From contig CALBDU010000010.1 in NCBI GenBank assembly GCA_937927335.1, positions 1 to 64,000 of the forward strand: a DNA stretch of 64,000 bases, written 5' to 3'. Of the stretch, positions 42,539-52,207 are shown piece after piece. The notes beneath the pieces are model-generated. The model made no database searches. It was not told the DNA's origin and worked only from the letters and a program-made list of their open reading frames with translations. Both the position numbers and the translations under genes were made by a program. Source of the DNA: an uncultured Clostridium sp. Its GTDB lineage: Bacteria; Bacillota; Clostridia; Clostridiales; Clostridiaceae. Each line of letters starts with the position of its first letter. Position 1 is the first letter of the stretch.

Positions 42539-43318
42539 ATGAACATAGTAGTTTGCTTAAAGCAAGTTCCAGATACAAATGAAGTTAAAATAGATCCTAA
42601 AACAGGAACTCTTATAAGGGAAGGTGTACCTTCCATAATTAACCCTGATGATAAAAATGCACTAGAAGAAGCATTGGTGTTAAAGGACAAAGTTGGAGCC
42701 AATGTTACAGTAATAAGCATGGGACCTCCACAGGCAGAAAAAGCTTTAAGAGAAGCTTTGGCGATGGGAGCGGACGAGGCTATTCTTATCACAGACAGAG
42801 CATTTGCAGGAGCTGATACACTGGCAACTTCAAATGCATTGGCAGGAGCACTGAGAAAATTAGAATATGATATAATTTTTGCAGGAAGACAGGCAATAGA
42901 CGGAGATACAGCACAGGTTGGACCTGAAATAGCTGAACATTTAGGCATTCCACAAATCACTTACGTAGAAAAGGTTGATGTTGATGGAAAAAATCTTAAG
43001 GTACAAAGAGCATGGGAAGATGGATATGAAATTATTCAGGTTGGTACACCGGTTCTTTTAACTGCTATTAAAGAATTAAACGAACCTAGATATATGAATG
43101 TTTGTAATATTTTTGAAACATTTAAGAAGGATGTAAAGATTTGGACTGCAAATGATATTGATGTGGACATAAACCTCCTTGGTCTGAACGGATCACCTAC
43201 AAAGGTTAAAAAATCAATGACTAAGGAAGCAAAAGGACAAGGTGAATTAGTAATAATGCCAGCAAAAGAAGCAGCATCATTTGCAATTAAAAAACTTAAA
43301 GAAAAACATTATATCTAA
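42539..43318 (+). CDS. etfB: Electron transfer flavoprotein beta subunit
   Basis: The 259-residue subunit begins with MNIVVCLKQVPDT and has the nucleotide-binding loop ADEAILITDRAFAGADT and the ETF-beta signature region GRQAIDGDTAQVGPEIAE. In bifurcating complexes it binds the flavin that takes electrons from NADH. Reading frame starts 23 bases after bcd with AAGGAGG. Confidence 0.95.
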   Translation: MNIVVCLKQVPDTNEVKIDPKTGTLIREGVPSIINPDDKNALEEALVLKDKVGANVTVISMGPPQAEKALREALAMGADEAILITDRAFAGADTLATSNALAGALRKLEYDIIFAGRQAIDGDTAQVGPEIAEHLGIPQITYVEKVDVDGKNLKVQRAWEDGYEIIQVGTPVLLTAIKELNEPRYMNVCNIFETFKKDVKIWTANDIDVDINLLGLNGSPTKVKKSMTKEAKGQGELVIMPAKEAASFAIKKLKEKHYI

Positions 43319-43335
43319 ATTAGGAGGCGTTATTA

Positions 43336-44340
43336 ATGAAGATAGAAGATTATAGAGGCGTATGGGTATTCGCTGAACAAAGAGACGGCAAACTTCAAAA
43401 AGTTTCATTGGAATTGTTAGGAAAAGGTAAAGCTTTAGCTGACAAGCTCGGAGTAGAATTAACTGCACTTTTACTGGGAAACGACATAGACGATATTGCA
43501 AAGGAACTTGTGGCATATGGAGCAGATAAAGTTATATATGCAGAAAGTCCACTACTAAAGCATTATACAACAGATGGATATACAAAGGTTATATGTGACC
43601 TGATAAATGACTTGAAGCCTGAAGCAGTATTGGTTGGAGCTACCTTTATAGGTAGAGATCTGGGACCAAGGGTAGCTGCCAGACTGTCAACCGGTTTAAC
43701 TGCTGATTGTACAAGCCTAGATATAGATCCGGAAAACGGAAATCTGCTTATGACAAGACCAGCCTTTGGCGGTAATTTAATGGCTACAATAGTTTGTGGA
43801 GATCATAGACCACAAATGTCAACAGTAAGACCAGGAGTATTTGAAAAGTTAGATAAAGATGAAACTAAAACAGGAGAAATAAAGAAGGTAATTACAAATT
43901 TGACAGAAGCAGATATAAGAACAAAGGTAATTGATGTTGTTAAAGCTGCTAAGGATATAGTTGATATTGGAGAAGCAAAGTTCATAGTATCTGGCGGAAG
44001 AGGTCTGGGATCCAAGGAAGGCTTCGAAGTATTAAAGGAACTTGCAGATGAACTGGGGGCAACTATAGCCGGCTCAAGGGCATCAATAGATAATGGCTGG
44101 CTGGATAAAGCATACCAGGTTGGGCAGACAGGAAAAACTGTAAGACCAATTGTTTATATTGCTTGTGGTATTTCAGGAGCAATTCAGCATTTAGCTGGAA
44201 TGCAGGACAGTGACTATATCATTGCAATTAATAAGGATGCAGATGCGGCAATCATGAAGGTTGCTGACCTGGCACTGGTTGGAGATTATAGGACACTGGT
44301 TCCTGAACTAGCTGCTCAAATTCGAGAAATCAAAAAATAA
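43336..44340 (+). CDS. etfA: Electron transfer flavoprotein alpha subunit
   Basis: The 334-residue subunit has the FAD-binding C-terminal domain: SGGRGLGSKEGFEVLKELAD, GSRASIDNGWL, QVGQTGKTVRP and CGISGAIQHLAGMQ. There is no extra N-terminal ferredoxin domain. It is the last gene of the operon and is followed by a terminator. Confidence 0.95.
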   Translation: MKIEDYRGVWVFAEQRDGKLQKVSLELLGKGKALADKLGVELTALLLGNDIDDIAKELVAYGADKVIYAESPLLKHYTTDGYTKVICDLINDLKPEAVLVGATFIGRDLGPRVAARLSTGLTADCTSLDIDPENGNLLMTRPAFGGNLMATIVCGDHRPQMSTVRPGVFEKLDKDETKTGEIKKVITNLTEADIRTKVIDVVKAAKDIVDIGEAKFIVSGGRGLGSKEGFEVLKELADELGATIAGSRASIDNGWLDKAYQVGQTGKTVRPIVYIACGISGAIQHLAGMQDSDYIIAINKDADAAIMKVADLALVGDYRTLVPELAAQIREIKK

Positions 44341-44361
44341 TTAGATAGGCAATATTACAGT

Positions 44362-44408
44362 AATGAGTGTTATTGACTGCTTTTTGTAGCAAATAACACT
44401 CATTTTAA
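44362..44408 (+). terminator. Terminator of the crt-etfA operon
   Basis: AATGAGTGTTATT (44362-44374) pairs perfectly with AATAACACTCATT (44392-44404), followed by TTAAGT. The stem is strong and the T run short. Confidence 0.8.
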
Positions 44409-44420
44409 GTAGAAATTAAA

Positions 44421-44450
44421 TTGGATAAAAATTATAAAACGTTGTATAAT
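44421..44450 (+). promoter_or_regulatory. Possible promoter of the sigma-54 activator gene
   Basis: TTGGAT (44421-44426), 18 bases, TATAAT (44445-44450). The leader to the ATG would be about 200 bases. No TGTA-N9-TACA site or -24/-12 element is nearby, so the activator itself seems to be made from an ordinary promoter. I see nothing else in 44451-44640. Confidence 0.5.
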
Positions 44451-44657
44451 TATATTTGACATAACTTTTCAGTATTCACCACAGGCTGCACTTCGCTTCA
44501 CATTTTTCGACATAAATTCTCATTTACATTTCTCATTGTTTTTTACCAATATTTTAATTATTTGTGCATCTACTGAGGGGGGATTGTTAAATTTAACTCA
44601 AAGTTGTAGCTGTTATATTCAGGCAATATAGGATATTTAATTTAAGGAGAATAGTTT

Positions 44658-46361
44658 ATGTTCTTTAAAAAAAGCTTAGGTACATTGATTGAAAATATTC
44701 ATGAGGCATTAATAATAATTGATGATGTGGGGAATTTAGCGGTAATTAACCACATGGCGGAAGAATTATTGGGTATCAGTTCCAAAGATAGTATTGGCAG
44801 ATATGTTGAAGAAGTTATACCAGGCACAGAATTGATCAGGATTCTCAATACGGGGAGCGAGCAACTATCCCAATATATGAAGATTAATGATAAGGAGATA
44901 GTTACCAGTAGAATTGCTATAAAAGAAGATGAAAAAGTTATAGGTGCAATGGCCATTTTTAATGACATAACAAACGAAAAATCCATGCAGAGCCAGCTGA
45001 ATGCAAATAAAGGCTATCTTGATTCACTTCTTACAATCACAAACGCTTTGAATGAATGGACTGTTTCAGTTGATGATAGCGGAAGAGTTACAAGCATTAG
45101 TGAGCCTTATAAAGAGTTTTTAGGCTGTGACAATCCAATAGGAAAAAAAGTAGAGGAAATAATAGAAAATACAAGAATGAATAATGTTTTGAAAACAGGC
45201 ATTGCTGAAATTGGCGATATACAAGAAATTAAAGGCAACAAAATGATAGCTATGCGTGTACCGTTGAAGAAGGACGGTCGTATTGTTGGGGCTGTGGCAA
45301 AGGTGGTCTTTAAAGATATCAGTGATTTTCAAATGTTGAGCAGCAAGGTCAATAACTTGGAAAAAGAGATTGAATTCTACAAAAGCAGGATTTGTGAATC
45401 AAAGACTGCAAAGTATTCAGTAGAAAATATAATTGGAACCTCGGAAAAAATTATGGCAGTAAAGGATTTAATTAAAAAGGCTGCCAATACAAACTCAAAC
45501 GTTTTAATAAATGGTGAGAGCGGTACTGGAAAAGAAATGATTGCTCATGCTATTCATAATAGCAGCAAAAGATGTTTAGCTCCATTTATAAAGGTAAATT
45601 GTGCTGCAATTCCACCTGAATTATTGGAATCGGAACTTTTCGGTTATGAGGATGGAGCTTTTACTGGAGCTAAGAAGGGTGGAAAAAAAGGAAAATTTGA
45701 AATTGCAAATGGCGGATCAATTTTTCTTGATGAAATAGGGGACATGCCTATAGGTATGCAGGCAAAGATTTTAAGAGTAATACAGGAAAGAGAGCTTGAA
45801 AGTATAGGGGCAGTTGGAGTAAAAGCTATTGATGTTAGAATAATAGCTGCTACAAATAAAAATTTAGAGGAAATGGTTGAAAACGGTGAATTTAGACAGG
45901 ATTTATATTACAGGTTGAATGTAGTAAAAGTTATTTCACCTGCATTAAGAGATAGAAGAGAAGATATACCTTTATTGGCAAACGCTTTAAGAAGAAAAGT
46001 AGCTGAAAGATTAGGTATTTATGTAGAAGGAATTTCAAAAGACGCAATGGAGTGCTTATACAATTATAATTGGCCAGGTAACGTAAGAGAGCTTGAAAAT
46101 GTTATAGAGCGAGCAATCAATTTATTAGATTCAAATATAATAATTGATACCGAACACTTATCGGAAAGGTTGGTTAATATTAAGCACAAGAGACATCTTG
46201 AAAAACATGAATATTTAAAGGATCTAATTGAAAGGGTTGAAAAAGAAATTATCATTGACTGTTTGAATAAAACTAACTGGAATAAGAATAAGACATCCCA
46301 AATTCTAGGAATCAGCAGAGCTGGCTTATATAAAAAAATTGAAGAGTACAAATTAAGATAG
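44658..46361 (+). CDS. Sigma-54-dependent activator, PAS-PAS-AAA+-Fis
   Basis: The 567-residue protein has two PAS-like sensor domains (about 8-105 and 118-230), a short coiled linker, the AAA+ domain (about 255-480) with Walker A GESGTGKE near residue 284, the sigma-54 contact loop GAFTGA near 332 and an intact RLNVVKVISPALRDRREDIP segment, and a Fis-type helix-turn-helix (about 525-567). GAFTGA means it can only act with sigma-54. It lies between the two operons that carry sigma-54 promoters and shared palindromes, so it is their probable activator. The PAS ligand is unknown. Confidence 0.93.
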   Translation: MFFKKSLGTLIENIHEALIIIDDVGNLAVINHMAEELLGISSKDSIGRYVEEVIPGTELIRILNTGSEQLSQYMKINDKEIVTSRIAIKEDEKVIGAMAIFNDITNEKSMQSQLNANKGYLDSLLTITNALNEWTVSVDDSGRVTSISEPYKEFLGCDNPIGKKVEEIIENTRMNNVLKTGIAEIGDIQEIKGNKMIAMRVPLKKDGRIVGAVAKVVFKDISDFQMLSSKVNNLEKEIEFYKSRICESKTAKYSVENIIGTSEKIMAVKDLIKKAANTNSNVLINGESGTGKEMIAHAIHNSSKRCLAPFIKVNCAAIPPELLESELFGYEDGAFTGAKKGGKKGKFEIANGGSIFLDEIGDMPIGMQAKILRVIQERELESIGAVGVKAIDVRIIAATNKNLEEMVENGEFRQDLYYRLNVVKVISPALRDRREDIPLLANALRRKVAERLGIYVEGISKDAMECLYNYNWPGNVRELENVIERAINLLDSNIIIDTEHLSERLVNIKHKRHLEKHEYLKDLIERVEKEIIIDCLNKTNWNKNKTSQILGISRAGLYKKIEEYKLR

Positions 46362-46380
46362 ATGAGTTAAATTGCCAATT

Positions 46381-46434
46381 AATTATTAAGCCCTTGTGAA
46401 GTAAATCATAGATACTTGCAAGGGCTTAATAATT
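46381..46434 (+). terminator. Hairpin after the activator gene
   Basis: AATTATTAAGCCCTTG (46381-46396) pairs perfectly with CAAGGGCTTAATAATT (46419-46434). It has no long T run, but the 16-bp stem probably ends the activator message. Confidence 0.65.
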
Positions 46435-46487
46435 AGTTATAACATTAACAAAATTAGCAGCAAAATTAGCCACAGGTACATAGTAAA

Positions 46488-46506
46488 CTGTAAAAAAAAA
46501 ATACAT
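46488..46506. promoter_or_regulatory. Upstream activator site 1 of the CoA-transferase operon
   Basis: CTGTA-N9-TACAT, same half-site spacing as the other three sites. Centred about 183 bp upstream of the -24 element and 72 bp from site 2. Confidence 0.6.
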
Positions 46507-46559
46507 GTAAAATATATAAACGGTTATTATAATGTCAATTCGTAAGGATATTGATAATT

Positions 46560-46578
46560 GTGTAAATAAAAAATACAC
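46560..46578. promoter_or_regulatory. Upstream activator site 2 of the CoA-transferase operon
   Basis: GTGTAAATAAAAAATACAC differs from the crt site 2 at one base. Centred about 111 bp upstream of the -24 element. Confidence 0.75.
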
Positions 46579-46678
46579 TATTAAAATTTCAAAATTTCAA
46601 CTTATGAAGAAGTAATTGAAGATTGTTGATTTTAAAGGCTTTGCTGGATCAGTAAATGTTTTCATTTTCCTAAAAGTT

Positions 46679-46694
46679 TGGCACGGCACTTGCT
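46679..46694 (+). promoter_or_regulatory. Sigma-54 promoter of the CoA-transferase operon
   Basis: TGGCAC-GGCAC-TTGCT is a perfect match to TGGCAC-N5-TTGCW. It is 38 bases before the chosen ATG. Confidence 0.9.
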
Positions 46695-46731
46695 ATATAA
46701 ATAAGTGAATTATATAGAAAGGGGAATGAAA

Positions 46732-48282
46732 ATGAAATCAAAGATTATTTCAAAAGAGCAGGCAGTAGCTTTAATTAAGAATGGTGCTACAGTAGCAGTA
46801 GGTGGATTCGTTGGATGCGCTCATCCTGAAGAAATTACAGCAGAAATGGAAAATTCATTTCTTGAGAAGCAGGTTCCCAGAGACTTAACATTGGTTTATG
46901 CTGCTGGACAGGGTGATGGAAAGGATAAAGGCCTAAATCATCTTGGTTATGAAGGTTTAGTAAAAAGAATAATAGGCGGTCATTGGAATTTGGCACCTAA
47001 ACTTCAAAAACTGGCAATGGAGAGTAAAGTTGAAGCCTATAATTTGCCTCAGGGCACAATATCACATATGTATAGAGACATAGCAGCTGGAAAACCAGGA
47101 ACTTTAACCCATGTAGGTCTAAAAACCTTTATAGATCCTAGAATTGAAGGTGGAAAGCTGAATGAGGTTACAAAAGAGGATATCGTAAAATTAGTTAACA
47201 TCGATGAAAAAGAGTACTTGCTTTATAAAGCATTTCCTATAGATGTGGCTATTTTAAGAGCTACTTATGCTGATGAAGACGGCTATGCAGTAATGGATAA
47301 GGAAGCTTTGATTCTTGATGCTACATCAATGGCACAGGCAGCAAAGAACTCAGGCGGTATAGTAATTCTTCAGGTTGAAAAAGTTGTGGCAAGAGGCTCA
47401 CTTGATCCAAGAAAAGTAAAAATACCTGGAATATACGTAGATGCAATAGTAGTAGCTTCCCCTGAAAATAGCATGCAAACCTATGGTGAGGCATTTAACC
47501 CGGCATATAGCGGCGACGTAAAAATTCCAATAGACTCAATAGAGCCATTACAATTAAATGAAAGAAAAGTTATCGCAAGAAGATGCGCTATGGAGTTAAT
47601 TCCTAATGCTGCAGTAAACTTAGGTATAGGAATGCCAGAAGGTATATCCCTGATAGCAAATGAAGAAGGTGTAGGGGACAAGATGACTCTTACTGTAGAA
47701 CCAGGCGGAGTAGGCGGTGTACCTGTTGGAGGTTTAAGCTTCGGTGCTACCATTAATCCATTATGCATAATTGATCAGGCGGCTCAATTTGACTTCTATG
47801 ATGGCGGCGGACTTGATGTAGCATTTTTAGGACTGGCACAATGTGATAAGTCCGGAAATATAAATGTCAGCAAATTTGGTCCTAAAATTGCAGGATGCGG
47901 TGGGTTCATCAATATAACTCAAAATGCAAAAAAAGTTATATATTGTGGTACATTTACAACTGGCGGATTAAAGCTGGAAATCGGAGATGGCAAATTGACG
48001 ATATTAAAAGAGGGAAAGGTTGACAAGTTCCTGGATAAGGTTGAACAGATCACATTCAGCGGCGACTATGCCTTAAGCGTTGGCCAGCCTGTACTATATG
48101 TAACAGAGAGAGCTGTATTTGAACTAACCAGTAATGGTTTGGAGCTTATAGAAATAGCACCAGGTGTAGATCTTGAAAAAGATATATTAGCACACATGGA
48201 ATTTAAGCCAATTATATCTAAGGAATTAAAACTAATGGATGAAGGTATATTTAAAGCTGAACCTATGGGATTAAAGCTTTAA
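46732..48282 (+). CDS. Acetate/3-oxoacid-type CoA-transferase (fused subunits)
   Basis: A 516-residue fused alpha-beta family I CoA-transferase of the YdiF/propionate CoA-transferase group. The alpha half begins KIISKEQAVALIKNGATV and GGFVGCAHPEEI; the beta half has NLGIGMPEGISLIANEEG and the catalytic glutamate in LTVEPGGVGGVPVGG. It would move CoA between acetyl-CoA or butyryl-CoA and a free short-chain acid. ATG 46732 is 7 bases after AAAGGGG; ATG 46726 is too close. The GntP permease follows, so activation of an imported hydroxy or keto acid, or butyrate formation, are the main options. Confidence 0.9.
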   Translation: MKSKIISKEQAVALIKNGATVAVGGFVGCAHPEEITAEMENSFLEKQVPRDLTLVYAAGQGDGKDKGLNHLGYEGLVKRIIGGHWNLAPKLQKLAMESKVEAYNLPQGTISHMYRDIAAGKPGTLTHVGLKTFIDPRIEGGKLNEVTKEDIVKLVNIDEKEYLLYKAFPIDVAILRATYADEDGYAVMDKEALILDATSMAQAAKNSGGIVILQVEKVVARGSLDPRKVKIPGIYVDAIVVASPENSMQTYGEAFNPAYSGDVKIPIDSIEPLQLNERKVIARRCAMELIPNAAVNLGIGMPEGISLIANEEGVGDKMTLTVEPGGVGGVPVGGLSFGATINPLCIIDQAAQFDFYDGGGLDVAFLGLAQCDKSGNINVSKFGPKIAGCGGFINITQNAKKVIYCGTFTTGGLKLEIGDGKLTILKEGKVDKFLDKVEQITFSGDYALSVGQPVLYVTERAVFELTSNGLELIEIAPGVDLEKDILAHMEFKPIISKELKLMDEGIFKAEPMGLKL

Positions 48283-48362
48283 TAAAATTAATATTTTATT
48301 AAATAAATATATACAGAAAAACTTATAGATTAAAATAAAAATTAATTACGGAGGTATCATAA

Positions 48363-49757
48363 ATGGCGGTATTAGGGATTTTCTTGGCACTAGGACTATT
48401 AATATTCTTAGCTTATAAAGGATTCTCAGTTGTAGTAATGGCACCAATATGTGCATTAGTTGCAGCATTTCTTTCAGGAATGGCTATATTACCTACTTAC
48501 ACAGAGATATTCTTACCTAACTTGGCAAACTATCTAAAGGTTTACTTTCCATTCTTCTTGCTGGGAGCAATATTTGGTAAGGCAATGGAGGAATCTGGAG
48601 CAGCAAAATGTATTGCAAAAGCAATTGTGGATAGGCTTGGAAAAGAACGAGCAATTTTGGCAGTTGTTTTATCCGCAGCAATTCTTACTTATGGCGGTAT
48701 AAGTTTATTCGTGGTAGCATTTGCAGTTTACCCATTCGCAGCAACAGTATTTAAAGAAGCAGACATACCAAAAAGGCTTCTTCCAGCAACAATAGCTTTA
48801 GGTGCATTTACTTTTACTATGGATGCATTACCTGGTACACCTCAAATTCAAAACTCAATACCAATGAAGTATTTTAACACTGACCTTTATGCAGCGCCTG
48901 TTACAGGAATTATAGCAACAATAATAATTTTAGGTGTAGGATTGGCATATTTAGAGTGGAGGAAAAAGTCAGCACAGGCAAAAGGTGAAGGATATGGTTC
49001 AGGCCACAAATGTGAACCGGAATTCAATGAAAATGAAGTTTTACCAAAGTTTTTACCATCCTTATTACCTTTAATAGCAGTATTGGTTGTTACGTTAGTT
49101 CTTCAAAAAGTTGTATTCCCTAATTGGAACATAGTATCCTGGGCAACTCAGAAACCTTACAGTATGGTAGCTACTGGTGTTGTTGGAACAATGAATAACT
49201 GGGCACTTATTATCGGATTGCTTGTTGGTAGTGTTCTTGCATGTTTATCAAACCCAAGGACAATGAAGATGACTATTCCAAAGGCAATCAACCTTGGAGC
49301 CCTTGGCTCATTCCTTGCAATACTTAATACATCATCAGAAGTTGGTTTTGGTAACGTTATAAAGTCACTTCCAGCATTTAAAGTTATAGCAAATGGTTTG
49401 ATAGGAATTAACTCCAATGGAAGCCCGCTTTTATCTGAAGCGGTATCAGTTAATGTACTTGCTGGTACAACTGGATCAGCATCAGGTGGTATGAGTATAG
49501 TTCTTGAAATGTTTGGCAAAAAATACATGGAGTGGGGTGCTGCAACAGGCACAAGTCCAGAACTGTTACACCGTATAGCATCAATGGCATCTGGTGGTAT
49601 GGATACACTGCCTCATAATGGTGCAGTTATAACCTTGCTTGGAATAACAGGCTTGACTCACAAACAGTCATACAGAGATATATTCTTTATCACTTGTCTT
49701 AAGACAGGAACATGTTTCCTTATGATATTACTACAAAGCATATTCCATTTTGTATAA
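48363..49757 (+). CDS. GntP-family organic acid permease
   Basis: The 464-residue membrane protein has about 12-13 hydrophobic segments and the GntP family motifs YGGISLFVVAFAVYPFA and DALPGTPQIQNSIP, with a late GGMDTLPHNGAVITLL. This branch is associated with 3-hydroxybutyrate or other short-chain acids rather than gluconate. It is 80 bases behind the CoA-transferase and very likely cotranscribed from the same sigma-54 promoter. Confidence 0.88.
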   Translation: MAVLGIFLALGLLIFLAYKGFSVVVMAPICALVAAFLSGMAILPTYTEIFLPNLANYLKVYFPFFLLGAIFGKAMEESGAAKCIAKAIVDRLGKERAILAVVLSAAILTYGGISLFVVAFAVYPFAATVFKEADIPKRLLPATIALGAFTFTMDALPGTPQIQNSIPMKYFNTDLYAAPVTGIIATIIILGVGLAYLEWRKKSAQAKGEGYGSGHKCEPEFNENEVLPKFLPSLLPLIAVLVVTLVLQKVVFPNWNIVSWATQKPYSMVATGVVGTMNNWALIIGLLVGSVLACLSNPRTMKMTIPKAINLGALGSFLAILNTSSEVGFGNVIKSLPAFKVIANGLIGINSNGSPLLSEAVSVNVLAGTTGSASGGMSIVLEMFGKKYMEWGAATGTSPELLHRIASMASGGMDTLPHNGAVITLLGITGLTHKQSYRDIFFITCLKTGTCFLMILLQSIFHFV

Positions 49758-49763
49758 ATAAAA

Positions 49764-49802
49764 TGAAACTGGCGCTATATCCAATAGTGTCAGTTTTATT
49801 TA
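49764..49802 (+). terminator. Terminator after the GntP gene
   Basis: AAACTGGCGCTAT pairs with ATAGTGTCAGTTT with two G-U pairs, followed by TATTTATAA. It separates the CoA-transferase operon from hcp. Confidence 0.8.
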
Positions 49803-49874
49803 TAATATTAATATAGGATTAACGGAGCTTTTCAATATGTAAGAATTAAGATTAATTAAAACGGGGGCGTTTAT

Positions 49875-51560
49875 ATGTATATGTTTTGTTATCAATGTCA
49901 GGAAGCATCAGAGGGAAAGGCCTGTGTAGCAAAAGGTAACTGTGGAAAAACTGAAGATATTGCAAAAGCTCAGGATTTGCTTATGTTTATTGCTAAAGGA
50001 GTATCTGTATTTACTGTAAAAGCAAGAGATCTTGGTATAGAAAATATCCAGGCAGATAATTTTGTAATAGAGAGTTTGTGCACAACTATAACTAATGCAA
50101 ATTTTGATAAGGATTTAATTTATGATAAAGTAAGACAGGGTTTAAAACTAAAGTGGCAGGTAAAAAAGCAGTTAACTGAAGCTGGCGTTAAATTTAATGG
50201 AGACATTGGATGGTTTAAAAATATGCTTAGCTTCTGGGGCCTTGCAAAAAAAGAAAAACAATTCTATTTACCAGATGCAGCAGTATGGCATGCTACAGAT
50301 ATAAAAGTTTTTGAAGGCAAAGGAAGCCAGGTGGGTGTTCTTTCAACAAAAGACGAAGATATTAGGTCACTAAGGGAGTTTTTAATATATGGCTTAAAAG
50401 GCTTGGCTGCAAATGTAAAGCGTTCTGAAAATCTTGTGGATAAACAGGATAAATTTCATGCTTTTATTCAGAAGGCCCTGGTGATAACTTTAGATAATGC
50501 TCAGGAAATTGATGACCTTTTAGCCCTGGTTTTAGAATGCGGAAAATATGGGGCTGAAATTATGGAATTGTTAGAGAAAATTAATGTTTCAAATTATGGA
50601 GTGCCTGAAATTACAATGGTAAATACAGAGGTTGGAATTAAACCAGGCATTCTTGTAGCTGGAAATAACTTTAAAGATCTGGATGAGTTGTTAAAGCAAA
50701 CAGAGGATAAAAATATTGATATATATACCCATGGTGATATGTTGATGGCCAATTGTTATCCAAAATTTAAAAAATATAAAAACCTCATTGGGAATTACGG
50801 TAACTCATGGTGGAAGCAGAATGAAGAATTTGAAAGTTTTAAGGGGCCTGTCATAGTGACCTCAAGTTGTTTAATGCCGCCGCTACCTTCATATAAAGAC
50901 AGGTTATTTACCACTGGCGTTGTTGCTTATCCTGGTACTGTGGTTATTCCCCACAGCAATGACGGCAGCCCAAAAGATTTTACTGCAATAATAGAGAAGG
51001 CAAAAACCTGCCAGAGTCCAATACAAATTGGAAAAGGTGAGATAGAATCAGGATATGGTCATGACCAATCAGATATAATAAAAAATAAAATTAAAGAAGC
51101 TGTTAAATGTGAAAAATTAAAAAGGATTGTTGTTATAGCAGGGGAAGATGGACGATCGGCAAGCAGGAAATACTATACTAAGGCTGCTGAAGAGCTTCCT
51201 GATGATGCTGTTATATTAACGGCAGGATGTGTAAAATATAGATTTAATAAGCTTATTTCAGGTTATATTGGTGATTTGCCAAAGGTTATCGATTTTGGAC
51301 AGTGTAATGATATTTATTTACTGGCATCAATGATTATGAAATTAAAAGAAGAATTAGAAGCGGAAGGAGTAAAGGAGATTCCAATTACATTCAATTATTC
51401 CTGGTACTCTCAGGAATCTATTATTGTACTACTGTCTCTATTGCACCTAAACTTTAAGAATATTAATATAGGACCTTCTTTCCCGGCTTTCATGTCTAAA
51501 AAAATCATGAAAAGCTTTGCGGATGAATTCGAGCTTAGAAATATACCAGGCTGTAATTAG
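49875..51560 (+). CDS. hcp: Hydroxylamine reductase (hybrid cluster protein)
   Basis: Hcp reduces hydroxylamine and nitric oxide and helps anaerobes against nitrosative stress. The 561-residue protein has the N-terminal cubane motif C5-x2-C8-x8-C17-x5-C23 and the hybrid cluster cysteines in SSCLMPP, TAGCVKYRF and DFGQCND, with late glutamate in YSQESI. This is the clostridial (class I-like) form. GGGGGCG precedes the ATG. No operon partner; no clear FNR- or HcpR-type box was seen in the 70 bases upstream. Confidence 0.94.
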   Translation: MYMFCYQCQEASEGKACVAKGNCGKTEDIAKAQDLLMFIAKGVSVFTVKARDLGIENIQADNFVIESLCTTITNANFDKDLIYDKVRQGLKLKWQVKKQLTEAGVKFNGDIGWFKNMLSFWGLAKKEKQFYLPDAAVWHATDIKVFEGKGSQVGVLSTKDEDIRSLREFLIYGLKGLAANVKRSENLVDKQDKFHAFIQKALVITLDNAQEIDDLLALVLECGKYGAEIMELLEKINVSNYGVPEITMVNTEVGIKPGILVAGNNFKDLDELLKQTEDKNIDIYTHGDMLMANCYPKFKKYKNLIGNYGNSWWKQNEEFESFKGPVIVTSSCLMPPLPSYKDRLFTTGVVAYPGTVVIPHSNDGSPKDFTAIIEKAKTCQSPIQIGKGEIESGYGHDQSDIIKNKIKEAVKCEKLKRIVVIAGEDGRSASRKYYTKAAEELPDDAVILTAGCVKYRFNKLISGYIGDLPKVIDFGQCNDIYLLASMIMKLKEELEAEGVKEIPITFNYSWYSQESIIVLLSLLHLNFKNINIGPSFPAFMSKKIMKSFADEFELRNIPGCN

Positions 51561-51632
51561 AATATGCAATTGTTATAATAGCATTACTAAGGCGGCATCA
51601 CCAAAATGGCTGATGCCGCCTTAGTAAAATTG

Positions 51633-52061
51633 CTATAGACCCCAGTCATCCCTTAATACATCTTTTAGGAAGCTAACGTTTTCAATTCCTATTTTATCAG
51701 CAATTCTATTTACCAGCACTGCTTTCATTTCCAGGTTTTTTTCGTAGCATTCTACCCCCAGTTCAGTAAGCTCAATGCATTTATCCCTGTTATTGTTTTC
51801 CATGGTTTTTACTTCGATTAATCCCTTTGCCTGGAGACTTTTAACGAATTTATGGGTAGCCTGCCTTGATATATCAACATTTTTGGCTACATAGGAAATT
51901 GTGGGTTTCCTTTTATATACCCTGGCCATAATAAACCATTCCGAATTTGAAATATAAATACTGCTGGTGTCATTCCACTTTTTCTCAATAAATCTTCTAA
52001 GCTGAAGATGTCGCTCGCTTATAAGATCAATTAAATCTAAATTTTGCAGTTCAGGCCTCAA
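51633..52061 (-). CDS. MarR-family regulator
   Basis: The 142-residue protein has the winged helix of MarR (about 35-115: PTISYVAKNVDISRQATHKFV recognition region and the wing ENNNRDKCIELTELG). The start is TTG 52061 with AAGGGGGGTGA 5 bases upstream. It is divergent from a carD-like gene, and two matched palindromes lie between them, so it probably represses both. Confidence 0.87.
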   Translation of the reverse strand: MRPELQNLDLIDLISERHLQLRRFIEKKWNDTSSIYISNSEWFIMARVYKRKPTISYVAKNVDISRQATHKFVKSLQAKGLIEVKTMENNNRDKCIELTELGVECYEKNLEMKAVLVNRIADKIGIENVSFLKDVLRDDWGL

Positions 52062-52115
52062 TTAAATCACCCCCCTTTTTACTATACATTATATAATATA
52101 ATAAAATCATCACGT

Positions 52116-52181
52116 ATTGTCAACTAAGTTGACAATATTTAAAACTAATGATAAAATTAAATTGTCAATTTGGTTGACAGT
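52116..52181. promoter_or_regulatory. Twin MarR operators
   Basis: Site 1 is a perfect palindrome ATTGTCAAC-TAA-GTTGACAAT (52116-52136). Site 2 is ATTGTCAAT-TTG-GTTGACAG (52161 on), the same pattern with two mismatches. Their starts are 45 bp apart. Both lie between the divergent marR and carD-like genes. Confidence 0.82.
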
Positions 52182-52207
52182 AGAGATTAAGGAGTATAGA
52201 TTATAGT

